A DNA stretch of 15,978 nt from DATBRC01 sp036560485 (GCA_036560485.1 DATBRC010000051.1:1-15978), one strand, 5' to 3'; shown: positions 7,204 through 14,870, numbered from the stretch's first letter. Notes: generated by a model from the letters alone, not told the origin. Translations and numbers: made by a program.

Positions 7204-10200
7204 GCAGTAGCCAATAGTGTTCAAATGCTTCACGAATATTCTGTCGCAAAGTCGATCCTTTCCATGGCTTCGTATAAAAACGATAGAGAACGTTATTGTT
7301 AATCGCGTGCATAACGTCCTGCAAGTTTGCATTGACCGATAGAAGAATACGTAGCGTGTCAGGATATAAATCTCTTGCCAAATGCAGGAATTCAATACCC
7401 AGCATCGACGGCATGTATTGATCGCATACGATGACTTGTACTTTATGGCGCGCCAATAATACAAATCCCTCGGCAGCCGATTGTGCCGTCAAAACCTGAT
7501 ATCCATCCTGCCCAACCAGATGCTTCAAAGCAGTCAATGCGATCGGATCATCATCCACCAGCAGCAAGGTTTGCTTTTCGCCTGTCAGATTTTCGGACAT
7601 GACGGGCAAATGCGTCTCACTGATAATGAGTTGCTGCAGCTTTTGTTCATCTACAGGCCGGCTGAAATAATACCCTTGGATTTCATCGCATGAATGCCGC
7701 TGCAAAAACGTTAATTGCTCTTCCGTTTCCACACCCTCTGCAATGACGATCAGTTTCAAACTATGCGCCATTTTGATGACAGCCAGCGTAATCGCGGCGT
7801 CATCCGGATTGGTAGTCACATCTCTGATAAACGCGATATCCACTTTTAATTTATCAATCGGGAACCGTTTCAGATAAGCAAGGCTTGAGTATCCTGTTCC
7901 AAAATCGTCAATCGAAATCTGCACACCCAATTCTTTTAAATTACTCAGAATAGAAATGGTTTTTTCCACATTGGACATGACAGAACTTTCGGTCAATTCC
8001 AGTTCAAGCAAAGCGGGGTCGATACCATATTTCTTGAGCGCGTTCAGCACATCTTCTTCAAGACTCCCGGCCATGAATTGACGGCTGGCGACATTGACCG
8101 ATACATGCATCGGCCCCACCGGCGATCGTAACCATTCACTGATTTGCTTGCATGCAGTCTCAATCACCCATGAGCCTACCCGTTGGATCAGACCGGTTTC
8201 TTCCAATAACGGAATAAAAACACCCGGTTGAATCAGTCCATGGCCCGGGCGTTCCCAGCGGATCAAGGCTTCTACGCCGGTAATACGCCCGGTCGTGATA
8301 TTGACCTTAGGCTGGTAATGCAAAAGAAATTCATTATTGTCGATCGCACTGATTAGCGCATTTTCCATGTCCAATCGCGCTAAAGCCTGCTCATTCATTT
8401 CGGAAGTAAAAAAACTGAAAGAGTCGCGGCCCGCTTCTTTGGCCCTGTACATCGCTGTATCTGCATAGCGGATCAAGGTATTGCAATCAGTGGCATCGTT
8501 CGGATAAATCGTGATGCCGATGCTGGCCGAAACACTCACAACATGACCACTAAGATCGAATGGCTGGCGCAATGCGTCCCCTATTTTTTGCGCTACATTG
8601 ACCGCATCCTGTTGACCATCCTGCAATACCAGTATGACACCAAACTCATCGCCCCCCAGCCGTCCAACCGTATCCCTGATACGCATGCATTTCATCAAAC
8701 GTAACGCCACTTGATGCAAAAGCGCATCGCCGATGTAATGACCCAAGGTGTCATTCACATTCTTGAAACGATCGATATCGAGAAACAATACTGCAATGGT
8801 GCGATTGGCTTCTTGAGCATCGGCAGTAGCGATTTCCAAAGTTTCATAAAACAGGCTTCTGTTCGGCAAACCTGTAAGAGGATCATAATGCGCCAGATGT
8901 TGCAGACGCTGTTCCGCTTCCTTGCGCTCCGTGATATCGCGTATCACCATCACGATGATCCAATGCTGGTCTGTGCGCAGTTTTTGCAAATGTATTTCTG
9001 CAGGAATACGTGAGCCATCCTTGCGAATCAGTCGAACTTCGATTGCACCGACATTTTTTCCATCAGCGCTGATTTCGTCAAACAGATCCGCCAGTTGATC
9101 CAGTGAGCCGGTTCCCAAAGCACGTGGGTCGAGTGCCAGCAACTCTTCGCGCGAGTAACTGAGCATGCGGGAGGCGGTATCGTTCATATCGATAAATCGC
9201 ATGCTGTCGCGATCAAGCAGCAGAATCGCATCCGCGGTGATATTCATCGCCATGCGAAAACGAAGCAAGTCCTGATCGAGGCGAACGCGCTCACTCATCT
9301 CCTTGGCCAATTGTAGATGCTTGGATTGCACCTGCTCGTACAACAGCAGGTTCTCGTAGGAGACAACCAACTGTCCTGCAAGCGTCATGACAACGCGTTC
9401 ATCTATTTCGCCGAATTGGTCCGAGCCAAGCTTCTCAGCCAAGTACATCCAGCCATAGATACATTTTCTGGATTCCAAAGGAACAGCAAGAAATGAATGA
9501 ATCGGTGGATGATTGGGTGGCAGTCCCACATTGGCCGGATCGCCGGACAGGCCGCTCAATCTGATCACGGGACGCCCTTCGAGCAAATTACCGAGCAAAC
9601 CTTCTCGGGGTGAAATCGAGGCAAGAAGCCTTTCCTTCTCGTTATCGAGTCCTCTGCCGGCGAAATGGCTGAGACTCTGCCCGTCTTCAGCGAGCAATCC
9701 GATGCCTGCATATTTGGAAACACCAATATGCTGCACAACCCGACAGGCAATCTCGATCAGTGACGCCGGCTCACGCTCGCCGGAAAGTTCTATCCCAAGC
9801 TCGATCAAAGCGGTGAGCCGCAAACTGACAGCCTGCAAATTAGACAGAGATCTCACTAATTGCTCTGTCATCGTCTCTACATCTGCTTGCTCAACACTGG
9901 CAGATTCCTTATTCTGCGCGATCTTAGTAAGGAGATGGCTGCTCGCTTCCAACTCGACAAAATATTCGGCAAGCTGATTGTCTATTGTGCTAAAGCGCAT
10001 TCCTTCTGCCGGGGGCGACACCAACGCAGGAAGGCTGATGGCATGTTCCGGCAAGCCGAGCGCCTCATGCACTGTTTCCAAAATGAGCTCTGGATCAGAC
10101 GGCTTATGCAGCACCCATCGAACACCGCAAGCTTGCGCCATCACGGTCGCTTCCCGCTCGCGATAGGCTGCCGTATAAAAAATAATCGGGATGGCTGCCG

Positions 10201-10417
10201 TCGCTGGATCCCTTTGCATGCGCGCGACAAATTCATAGCCATCCATATTGGGCATCAAGATATCGGCAATGACAAGTTGCGGACGCTCCACTTTAACCTT
10301 TTGCAGCCCTTCCATTCCATCTGACGCCTGGATCAACCGATGTCCGCCATATCCCAGCAACGTTAGCAGGAATTCCCGGTTCAGAACGTGGTCGTCGACA
10401 ATCAGAATGGTTGCCAT
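7184..10417 (-). CDS. REC-GAF-PAS-GGDEF-EAL-REC cyclic-di-GMP protein
   Basis: Soluble 1077-residue protein that may both make and break c-di-GMP. Domains: REC1 (~1-120; DD 8-9, D52, T82, K105); a helical linker; a GAF-like domain (~200-360); PAS (~385-500, ending VIRDITERKEAEQRL); GGDEF (~503-672, GGDEF at 588-592, RxxD I-site RIRD at 579-582); EAL (~685-935; E716 in EAL, N775, E807, DDFGTGYSS from 837, K858, E894, Q914), all catalytic positions present; REC2 (~948-1070; D999, S1027 for the usual T, K1050), of the type that ends in TKPW. ATG 10417 is preceded by AAAGGA at good spacing and lies one base after the upstream receiver's stop. It is the distal gene of the kinase operon. The balance of cyclase and phosphodiesterase activity cannot be told from sequence; two receivers flanking the enzymes suggest phosphorylation control from both ends. 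Confidence 0.94.
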   Translation of the reverse strand: MATILIVDDHVLNREFLLTLLGYGGHRLIQASDGMEGLQKVKVERPQLVIADILMPNMDGYEFVARMQRDPATAAIPIIFYTAAYREREATVMAQACGVRWVLHKPSDPELILETVHEALGLPEHAISLPALVSPPAEGMRFSTIDNQLAEYFVELEASSHLLTKIAQNKESASVEQADVETMTEQLVRSLSNLQAVSLRLTALIELGIELSGEREPASLIEIACRVVQHIGVSKYAGIGLLAEDGQSLSHFAGRGLDNEKERLLASISPREGLLGNLLEGRPVIRLSGLSGDPANVGLPPNHPPIHSFLAVPLESRKCIYGWMYLAEKLGSDQFGEIDERVVMTLAGQLVVSYENLLLYEQVQSKHLQLAKEMSERVRLDQDLLRFRMAMNITADAILLLDRDSMRFIDMNDTASRMLSYSREELLALDPRALGTGSLDQLADLFDEISADGKNVGAIEVRLIRKDGSRIPAEIHLQKLRTDQHWIIVMVIRDITERKEAEQRLQHLAHYDPLTGLPNRSLFYETLEIATADAQEANRTIAVLFLDIDRFKNVNDTLGHYIGDALLHQVALRLMKCMRIRDTVGRLGGDEFGVILVLQDGQQDAVNVAQKIGDALRQPFDLSGHVVSVSASIGITIYPNDATDCNTLIRYADTAMYRAKEAGRDSFSFFTSEMNEQALARLDMENALISAIDNNEFLLHYQPKVNITTGRITGVEALIRWERPGHGLIQPGVFIPLLEETGLIQRVGSWVIETACKQISEWLRSPVGPMHVSVNVASRQFMAGSLEEDVLNALKKYGIDPALLELELTESSVMSNVEKTISILSNLKELGVQISIDDFGTGYSSLAYLKRFPIDKLKVDIAFIRDVTTNPDDAAITLAVIKMAHSLKLIVIAEGVETEEQLTFLQRHSCDEIQGYYFSRPVDEQKLQQLIISETHLPVMSENLTGEKQTLLLVDDDPIALTALKHLVGQDGYQVLTAQSAAEGFVLLARHKVQVIVCDQYMPSMLGIEFLHLARDLYPDTLRILLSVNANLQDVMHAINNNVLYRFYTKPWKGSTLRQNIREAFEHYWLLHGVRQN

Positions 10418-10418
10418 A

Positions 10419-10817
10419 TCAATTTCCTTTATGACCGAAGTCTACATCGCTCTTGCGTACAAACGCCTCGATCTGACTGACAAATATTTCTGGTTCTATC
10501 GGCTTCTCGATATATCCATCGAATCCGGAGGCCAGTAATTTTTCGCGGTCTCCTACCATGGCAAGCGCCGTCACCGCGACAACCGGAATGCCTGACAGTA
10601 TCGGATCGGCTTTAAGCAAGGCGACAACACCATACCCATCCATTTTCGGCAAATGAACGTCGCACACGATCAAGCTGGGCAACTCTTGCCGTGCCAGCTT
10701 GATGCCTGCGGCGCCATCGTTCGCCAACAACGGCTCATATCCAAACGCCCTCAACAGATAAACCATGAGTTCCATGTTGGTGGCGTTATCTTCAATAATC
10801 AGTATGCGCGATGCCAA
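10419..10817 (-). CDS. Single-domain response regulator (CheY/DivK-like)
   Basis: A lone receiver of 132 residues with no output domain. It has the acidic pair (IED, 9-10), phosphoacceptor D53 (LIVCDVHLPKMDG), T83 and K105 (EKPIEP), so it should accept phosphate. I chose a TTG start at 10817: GAGAGG lies 5 nt before it, and the product begins MASRILIIEDN, right at the receiver fold. An alternative TTG at 10832 overlaps the kinase TGA stop. It lies between the soluble kinase and the GGDEF-EAL protein in one operon. Likely roles are a phosphate shuttle or sink, or allosteric control of the kinase as in DivK-type proteins; that part is inference. Confidence 0.9.
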   Translation of the reverse strand: MASRILIIEDNATNMELMVYLLRAFGYEPLLANDGAAGIKLARQELPSLIVCDVHLPKMDGYGVVALLKADPILSGIPVVAVTALAMVGDREKLLASGFDGYIEKPIEPEIFVSQIEAFVRKSDVDFGHKGN

Positions 10818-10828
10818 TTTATCCTCTC

Positions 10829-12691
10829 TCAATTATTCAACTTCAGCTGCAGTGTGAAGGTGCTGCCTTTGCCCAATTCACTGTTAAATGCAATCTTTCC
10901 GCCTAGTAGAACGGCAAGCTTCTGGCTTAAATATAAACCAAGGCCGGTGCCTTCAAAACGCCTGGTCGAACTTGAATCAAGCTGGCTGAATGCCTGAAAA
11001 AGCTTGCTGCGGTCTTCTTCGCGGATACCGCTTCCGGTATCTGTTACGCTTATATCCAAAAATTTCTCATCGCCCGTTTGATAGCGATTGAGTGCAACCT
11101 GAACATGGCCCACATCGGTAAATTTAATCGCATTGTTGATCAGGTTAATAATAATCTGACTTAATGCGCGAGCGTCGGTCCGAATAATGACATCCCCTTC
11201 AAGTACTGCGATACGATAGTCAAGTCCTTTTTCCAGGGCCAACGGACGCAAACTTTCCGAGACGTCCTGAATGACCTTTTGACAGTTCACAGCCTCAAGC
11301 TCAAGCTCAACTTTGCCCGATTCGATTTTTGCCACATCCAGTAAATCGTTAATCAGCGAGAGCAAATGACGAGCGCTCAACTGGATCGTTTTTAACTGCT
11401 TATCCTGGTCCATCGTAAGAGGGCCGGGAAGCTTCATCAACAAGGTTCCGGTGAAGCCAAGAATTGCATTCAACGGCGTCCGCAATTCATGCGACATACT
11501 GGCGAGGAATCGATCTTTTGACTGGTTGGCATTTTGCAATTCAACATTTTTTTCTTGCAGCGCATTCTCAATGCGCTTTCTCTCCGAAATATCACGAATG
11601 GCACTGGAAACCAGCGTGCCCTCTTCTGTTTCAAGCGGGCTGAGACTGATTTCAACCGGAAATTCCGTTCCATCTTGACGAACACCATACAACTCCAAAC
11701 CCGCGCCCATGGCACGCGTTCTGGGTTCGCTAAAAAAATTATTTCGGAAGGTGGGATGTTTGTCCCCGAAACGTTTTGGAATCAATACTTCAACGCCTTT
11801 TCCCAGCAAATCCGCGCGCTGGTAGCCGAATAATTTTTCCGTCTGCGAGTTCACCAAAACAATTTTTCCTTCGCGATTGACGATCACAATCGCGTCCGGC
11901 GCCGACTCAAGCAATCCACGAAATTTGTTTTCCGCTTTCTTGCGTTCACTGATGTCGCGAATCGCGCTCATCACAAACGTACCCTCTTCAGTATCAAGCG
12001 GACTCAAGCTGATCTCCACTGGAAACTCGACATCATCCTTGCGCAATCCATATAGTTCCAGCCCGGCGCCCATGGTCCTGGTGCGCGGCCGACCGAAATA
12101 ATGGGAGCGATGTCCTACATGCTCACTACGATAACGCTGCGGCAATAGCAGTTCGATCAACTGACCACGCAGTTCGTCACGGCCGTATCCAAACAGGCTT
12201 TCTGCCTGCGAATTTGCCAATACAATGCGACCGGTCGAATTGGCGATCACAATCCCATCCGGGGTCGACTCCAATAAGCTTTTGTACTTTGCCTCGATCA
12301 GTTTCGAGTCACGCTGCGCTTTCAGTAGCGTGACATCTTTTTTAATATATAAAATAAATTCGATTCGGCCTTGCTTGTCATAAATCGCTTTGCCTGAACT
12401 ATCGACGAAAACCAAGGCGCCGTCTTTTCTTCTGCGCAAAGAATCATAATTACAGAATCCAGCCGTGCATATCTGTTGATGGATCTCGCGCTCTTCCTCC
12501 AAACGAGCAGGCGGGACAATCAACTCTGCGAGTTTGTGTCCAACCGCTTCTTCATGCGTATAGCCGAATACTGCTTCCGCCCCTTTCGTCCAATCGGCCA
12601 CCACGCCCTGCAAAGACGTCACAATGATGGCATCCGGACTTTCGTTCAGAATTAATTGCGTAAAATCAGTCTGCCTGTACTTGGTATCCAT
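10829..12691 (-). CDS. Soluble PAS-PAS-PAS histidine kinase
   Basis: Cytoplasmic sensor kinase of 620 residues with no membrane segment. Three PAS domains lie at ~9-125, ~131-252 and ~255-373. The second and third are clear tandem duplicates with a 121-residue period: both carry MGAGLELYG, EFPVEISLSPL and SAIRDISERK, and the similarity is also visible in the DNA. HisKA follows, with phosphoacceptor H401 (SMSHELRTPLNAILGF), then an ATPase with N-box (NLINNAIKFT, 516-525), G1 (DTGSG, 551-555) and G2 (GTGLGL, 581-586). There is no receiver, so phosphate should pass to the receivers encoded just downstream. No cofactor-binding residue was identified in the PAS domains. The ATG at 12691 has no visible Shine-Dalgarno; the preceding ~26 nt are A/T runs. 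The stop overlaps or nearly abuts the next gene, so the three genes form one operon. Confidence 0.94.
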   Translation of the reverse strand: MDTKYRQTDFTQLILNESPDAIIVTSLQGVVADWTKGAEAVFGYTHEEAVGHKLAELIVPPARLEEEREIHQQICTAGFCNYDSLRRRKDGALVFVDSSGKAIYDKQGRIEFILYIKKDVTLLKAQRDSKLIEAKYKSLLESTPDGIVIANSTGRIVLANSQAESLFGYGRDELRGQLIELLLPQRYRSEHVGHRSHYFGRPRTRTMGAGLELYGLRKDDVEFPVEISLSPLDTEEGTFVMSAIRDISERKKAENKFRGLLESAPDAIVIVNREGKIVLVNSQTEKLFGYQRADLLGKGVEVLIPKRFGDKHPTFRNNFFSEPRTRAMGAGLELYGVRQDGTEFPVEISLSPLETEEGTLVSSAIRDISERKRIENALQEKNVELQNANQSKDRFLASMSHELRTPLNAILGFTGTLLMKLPGPLTMDQDKQLKTIQLSARHLLSLINDLLDVAKIESGKVELELEAVNCQKVIQDVSESLRPLALEKGLDYRIAVLEGDVIIRTDARALSQIIINLINNAIKFTDVGHVQVALNRYQTGDEKFLDISVTDTGSGIREEDRSKLFQAFSQLDSSSTRRFEGTGLGLYLSQKLAVLLGGKIAFNSELGKGSTFTLQLKLNN

Positions 12692-12827
12692 ATTTTTTAA
12701 TTTTTTAATTGAGACAGGAAACCGATAAATGACTTACTTTCCCAAAGAGATGGGCACGAGCACTTGAAGCCTCGGAAGAGTTGACAGCTGTTTGTTCCAA
12801 AAAACTTTTCAAATTTCAAAATCAAAT

Positions 12828-12857
12828 ATTAGAAATATATTGATAGGCTTGACGCAA
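12828..12857 (-). promoter_or_regulatory. Weak promoter candidate for the kinase operon
   Basis: On the minus strand TTGCGT (12857-12852), an 18-bp spacer and TCTAAT (12833-12828, five of six to TATAAT). The -35 matches in only three positions. It lies inside the MITE-like end at 12844-12870, so if real, the repeat supplies part of the promoter. The leader before ATG 12691 would be about 130 nt. Confidence 0.22.
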
Positions 12858-12870
12858 AATCGTTGCAGCA
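12844..12870 (+). repeat. Solitary MITE-like left end
   Basis: Nineteen bases (ACGCAAAATCGTTGCAGCA, 12852-12870) are identical to 1006-1024 in the element near 1 kb, and the preceding bases (TAGGCTTG versus TAGGACTT) are related. No matching right end lies close by at the expected distance; the nearest inverted end is at 13124-13140. Probably a remnant or a rearranged copy. Confidence 0.55.
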
Positions 12871-12949
12871 CATGAGGGGTAAAAAAAACCGTGATAAACA
12901 ACACCCCCTATCAGACTACACAGTCACACAAAATAATGATGATGTCTAG

Positions 12950-12968
12950 GCCATAAATATGGCATATG
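12950..12968 (-). promoter_or_regulatory. Candidate operator: second copy of the 19-bp dyad
   Basis: The minus strand reads CATATGCCATATTTATGGC, identical to 1287-1305, with core dyad GCCATA-TT-TATGGC. It lies 259 bp upstream of the soluble kinase start and faces that gene, as the first copy faces the TonB-receptor operon. The outermost arm base pair found at 1290/1307 is partly lost here. Consistent with joint control of both operons. Confidence 0.45.
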
Positions 12969-13000
12969 CAGAAACATTTACGTAAAAAGGTAAAAAAAAT

Positions 13001-13140
13001 GGGACTTACGCATCGTGTCCCGGCAAAGGTGTAGCAAAGAATTCGTACAGCATGCATCACGCCAGCGGAACGGTCTGCGCTTACAAGCGCTGATGCGTGC
13101 TGCAAGGATCGCGGCCGGGGCGTATTTTGCGCAAGTCTTA
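13001..13140. mobile_element. Decayed MITE-like element
   Basis: About 140 bp. The left end GGGACTTACGCAT and the reverse complement of the right end (TAAGACTTGCGCAAAAT, 13124-13140) match the terminal repeats of the element near 1 kb with several changes. The interior differs from that element, apart from containing a short hairpin (GCGCTT-AC-AAGCGC, 13077-13090). Likely a diverged member of the same repeat family, without a transposase. Confidence 0.45.
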
Positions 13141-13327
13141 AAGGGAAAGCCGCCCGTTATCTCGTTAGCATAGAAGGCTTCCAATAGACAAATTTTTAGC
13201 GATTGCTTAGCTATTTTCACTATGCGGAATCTGATTATCGTGTATAAATTTGAAACTATTGGTTGGATGTAAACAGGACCAATAATTACAGATCGGCATG
13301 CAGGTAAAATTTTGAAAGTTGCCAATT

Positions 13328-13355
13328 GAATGCGGACATGAGAATGCGGACATGA
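13328..13355. repeat. Perfect 14-bp tandem duplication
   Basis: GAATGCGGACATGA occurs twice back to back. It lies about 60 bp beyond the stop of the Crp/Fnr-family gene. No hairpin or coding role was seen; replication slippage is the simplest origin. Confidence 0.8.
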
Positions 13356-13416
13356 ATCCCATCCGTCAGGTCGCGCAAATTCGTGCAAGGTATGCTGCGT
13401 CAATCCGTTTATTAAT

Positions 13417-14313
13417 TTACTTGCCGTCTATGAGAACGTAATGTTCATCATGTCCATTCATATTTCTCTTACCTGGTCTTGTTTGCAATAATTTTTGGGA
13501 TACTTCAAACGTGTCATGCGCAGTCTCGGACGGCTTTAACACTCTCTTTATCTTATACGGAACTGAATTAACCGAACCAGGTAAAACAACATCAGACACC
13601 ACAGGCAGTTTTGAAAACAAGCGGTCAAATTCATTTTTCACGACCCGATAACATTCACACGAATATTTTTCCAGACGTGTGCGGTCAATGACTTTGATAT
13701 GTCCCCGCCTGTAATGAATCAAATCTTTGCACTGCAATTTTTGCGCAGCTTCGGTGATGCCTTCCCGTCGCACGCCAAGCATGCCGGCGATCAGTTCTTG
13801 CGTAATGACCAAATCACTGGAAGACGACCGATCAAGTGTCTGCAGCAGCCAACGGCACAATTGCTGTTCAATTGTATGACGTCTGTTACAGACCGCCGTT
13901 TGAGAAATCTGTGTGATCAGCGCCTGTGTGTATAAAAGCAGTACGCGCATAATTTGTCCATTTTGGGCAAACTCGCTTCTCAAAATTTCTGCCTTTAGCC
14001 GATAAGCTTCACCGGCGGCCTGCACAAATGCTCGACTTGGGGTCGAACTCCCTCCCATAAACACCGAGATCCCCAGCATGCCTTCATTGCCAACCCCGGC
14101 CAGCTCAGCTGATGCGCCATTTTCCAAAACGTACTGCAAAGAAAATATGCAGGTTGTAGGAAAGTACGCATAAGTCAATTCTTGCCCTGATTCGTACAAT
14201 ATTTCCCCAAGTGGCATTTGAATCAACTCCAAATGAGGAAGGAGCCGGTCAAATTCATTTTTATGAAGCGTAGCGAGTAGATGATTTTCTTGTGGGTTAT
14301 GCAGCTTAATCAT
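13417..14313 (-). CDS. Crp/Fnr-family transcriptional regulator with C-terminal extension
   Basis: Probable DNA-binding regulator of 298 residues. An N-terminal cyclic-nucleotide-type fold (~15-125: LLPHLELIQMPLGEILYESG, YFPTTCIFSLQYVLENGASAE, VGNEGMLGISVFMGG, PSRAFVQAAGEAYRL) is followed by a dimer helix and a winged helix-turn-helix at ~165-212 (TQELIAGMLGVRREGITEAA). E77 and R94 align by eye with nucleotide-binding positions of Crp, but the ligand is unknown. FNR-type N-terminal cluster cysteines are absent. The usual family architecture ends near residue 232 (VVKNEFDRLF); here ~65 further residues of no recognised family follow. ATG 14313 has AAAGGG about 5 nt upstream. A 17-bp exact direct repeat (CGGTCAAATTCATTTTT, 14246-14262 and 13622-13638) encodes KNEFDR near both ends of the protein. 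It stands alone, with an FNR-type box upstream, and may control genes of this locus. Confidence 0.9.
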   Translation of the reverse strand: MIKLHNPQENHLLATLHKNEFDRLLPHLELIQMPLGEILYESGQELTYAYFPTTCIFSLQYVLENGASAELAGVGNEGMLGISVFMGGSSTPSRAFVQAAGEAYRLKAEILRSEFAQNGQIMRVLLLYTQALITQISQTAVCNRRHTIEQQLCRWLLQTLDRSSSSDLVITQELIAGMLGVRREGITEAAQKLQCKDLIHYRRGHIKVIDRTRLEKYSCECYRVVKNEFDRLFSKLPVVSDVVLPGSVNSVPYKIKRVLKPSETAHDTFEVSQKLLQTRPGKRNMNGHDEHYVLIDGK

Positions 14314-14435
14314 GGTCGCCCTTTCACTCTCAGTATGTTATAGCCGTCGTCTGATCGATTCTTATTCCTTGAACCTTTATCTTAAAAAGACTTCAATCAA
14401 AAATAGTTGCGCCGCGAAACTTCAAATCGATGATT

Positions 14436-14479
14436 AATATCTTGAAATAAAAACCGGCTATATGCCTGATATAAATCAA
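14436..14479 (-). promoter_or_regulatory. FNR/ANR-type box with candidate class II promoter
   Basis: CTGAT-ATAA-ATCAA (14466-14479) matches the FNR consensus TTGAT-N4-ATCAA at nine of ten positions. On the minus strand a candidate -10, GATATT (14441-14436), would put the start near 14429, about 43 bp from the box centre; class II FNR promoters have the box near -41.5. The downstream gene is the Crp/Fnr-family regulator, giving a leader of about 115 nt. It suggests oxygen-responsive expression, assuming the host has an FNR/ANR protein. Confidence 0.45.
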
Positions 14480-14618
14480 TGAATGAAGTGAAAGAAACAA
14501 ATATTGCGCTGTATTCAAGCTTCCAATGCGGAAGAACCATGCATAAATTTTTGCCGCATCAAAATTCGTTTATGCGATAAAGCCCGACAAACAATAGACG
14601 CTCGATCGCATGTGCTGA

Positions 14619-14666
14619 CTATGCGGAGAAAACATGGCTGACACGTAGGTGATGGAGTAACTTCAT
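14619..14666 (-). CDS. Possible 15-codon leader ORF (weak)
   Basis: An ATG preceded by AAAAGGAGAAGCAAA, one of the best ribosome-binding sites in the window, opens a frame of only 15 codons (MKLLHHLRVSHVFSA) ending in TAG. It lies about 300 nt upstream of the Crp/Fnr gene on the same strand, and upstream of the FNR-type box, so it would need its own promoter or read-through from the right-edge gene. It may be a leader peptide, a decayed gene start, or chance. Not recognised. Confidence 0.2.
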   Translation of the reverse strand: MKLLHHLRVSHVFSA

Positions 14667-14765
14667 TTTGCTTCTCCTTTTTACCTAACAATAGATAGTC
14701 AATAGTCAATAAAGGTTCCGCAAAAAATTAAAATGGAATTTCCATCCTGAATGCAAATTTCCTCT

Positions 14766-14791
14766 AAAAAATTAAATCTCTTTTCGAAGAG
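14766..14791 (-). terminator. Weak terminator-like hairpin after the right-edge gene
   Basis: On the minus strand CTCTT-CGAA-AAGAG (14791-14778) is followed by ATTTAATTTTTT. The stem is only 5 bp and AT-rich, but the U-rich tail fits an intrinsic terminator, about 80 nt beyond the preceding stop. Confidence 0.3.
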
Positions 14792-14870
14792 TGTTTACAT
14801 AAAGTGCTTTTGTATATAAAGGAAAACCATGGAAATGCAAAATCAGTGCAAATGACGGCGTGTCCGGTAT

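Larger units (their letters stand above)
12692..13416. other. 725-bp non-coding region between the Crp/Fnr gene and the kinase operon
   Basis: Holds decayed MITE-like ends, the second copy of the 19-bp dyad, a weak promoter candidate, and a 14-bp tandem duplication, each listed separately. The stretch 13141-13327 shows nothing recognisable to me. Open frames here have no ribosome-binding site and cross the repeat element, so I do not call a gene. Confidence 0.6.
14314..14870. other. 557-bp AT-rich intergenic region upstream of the Crp/Fnr gene
   Basis: Lies between the stop of the right-edge gene and the start of the Crp/Fnr-type gene, both on the minus strand. It contains an FNR-type box with a matching -10, a tiny ORF with a strong ribosome-binding site, and a weak terminator-like hairpin, all listed separately. 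The remainder shows no gene I can support. Confidence 0.55.

Noticed and set aside
12978..13403. 141-codon open frame on the minus strand between the Crp/Fnr gene and the kinase operon
   Set aside because: It runs through the decayed MITE-like element and the 14-bp tandem repeat, has no ribosome-binding site I can see, is Cys- and Arg-rich without domain features, and resembles no family.
14455..14480. Third copy of the shared 19-bp dyad upstream of the Crp/Fnr gene
   Set aside because: Only ATATGCC is shared; the dyad arm is missing. The stretch fits an FNR-type box better.
14515..14709. 64-codon minus-strand frame with a TTG start
   Set aside because: No ribosome-binding site for that TTG; the strong AAGGAG in the region fits a different frame. 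No recognisable protein.
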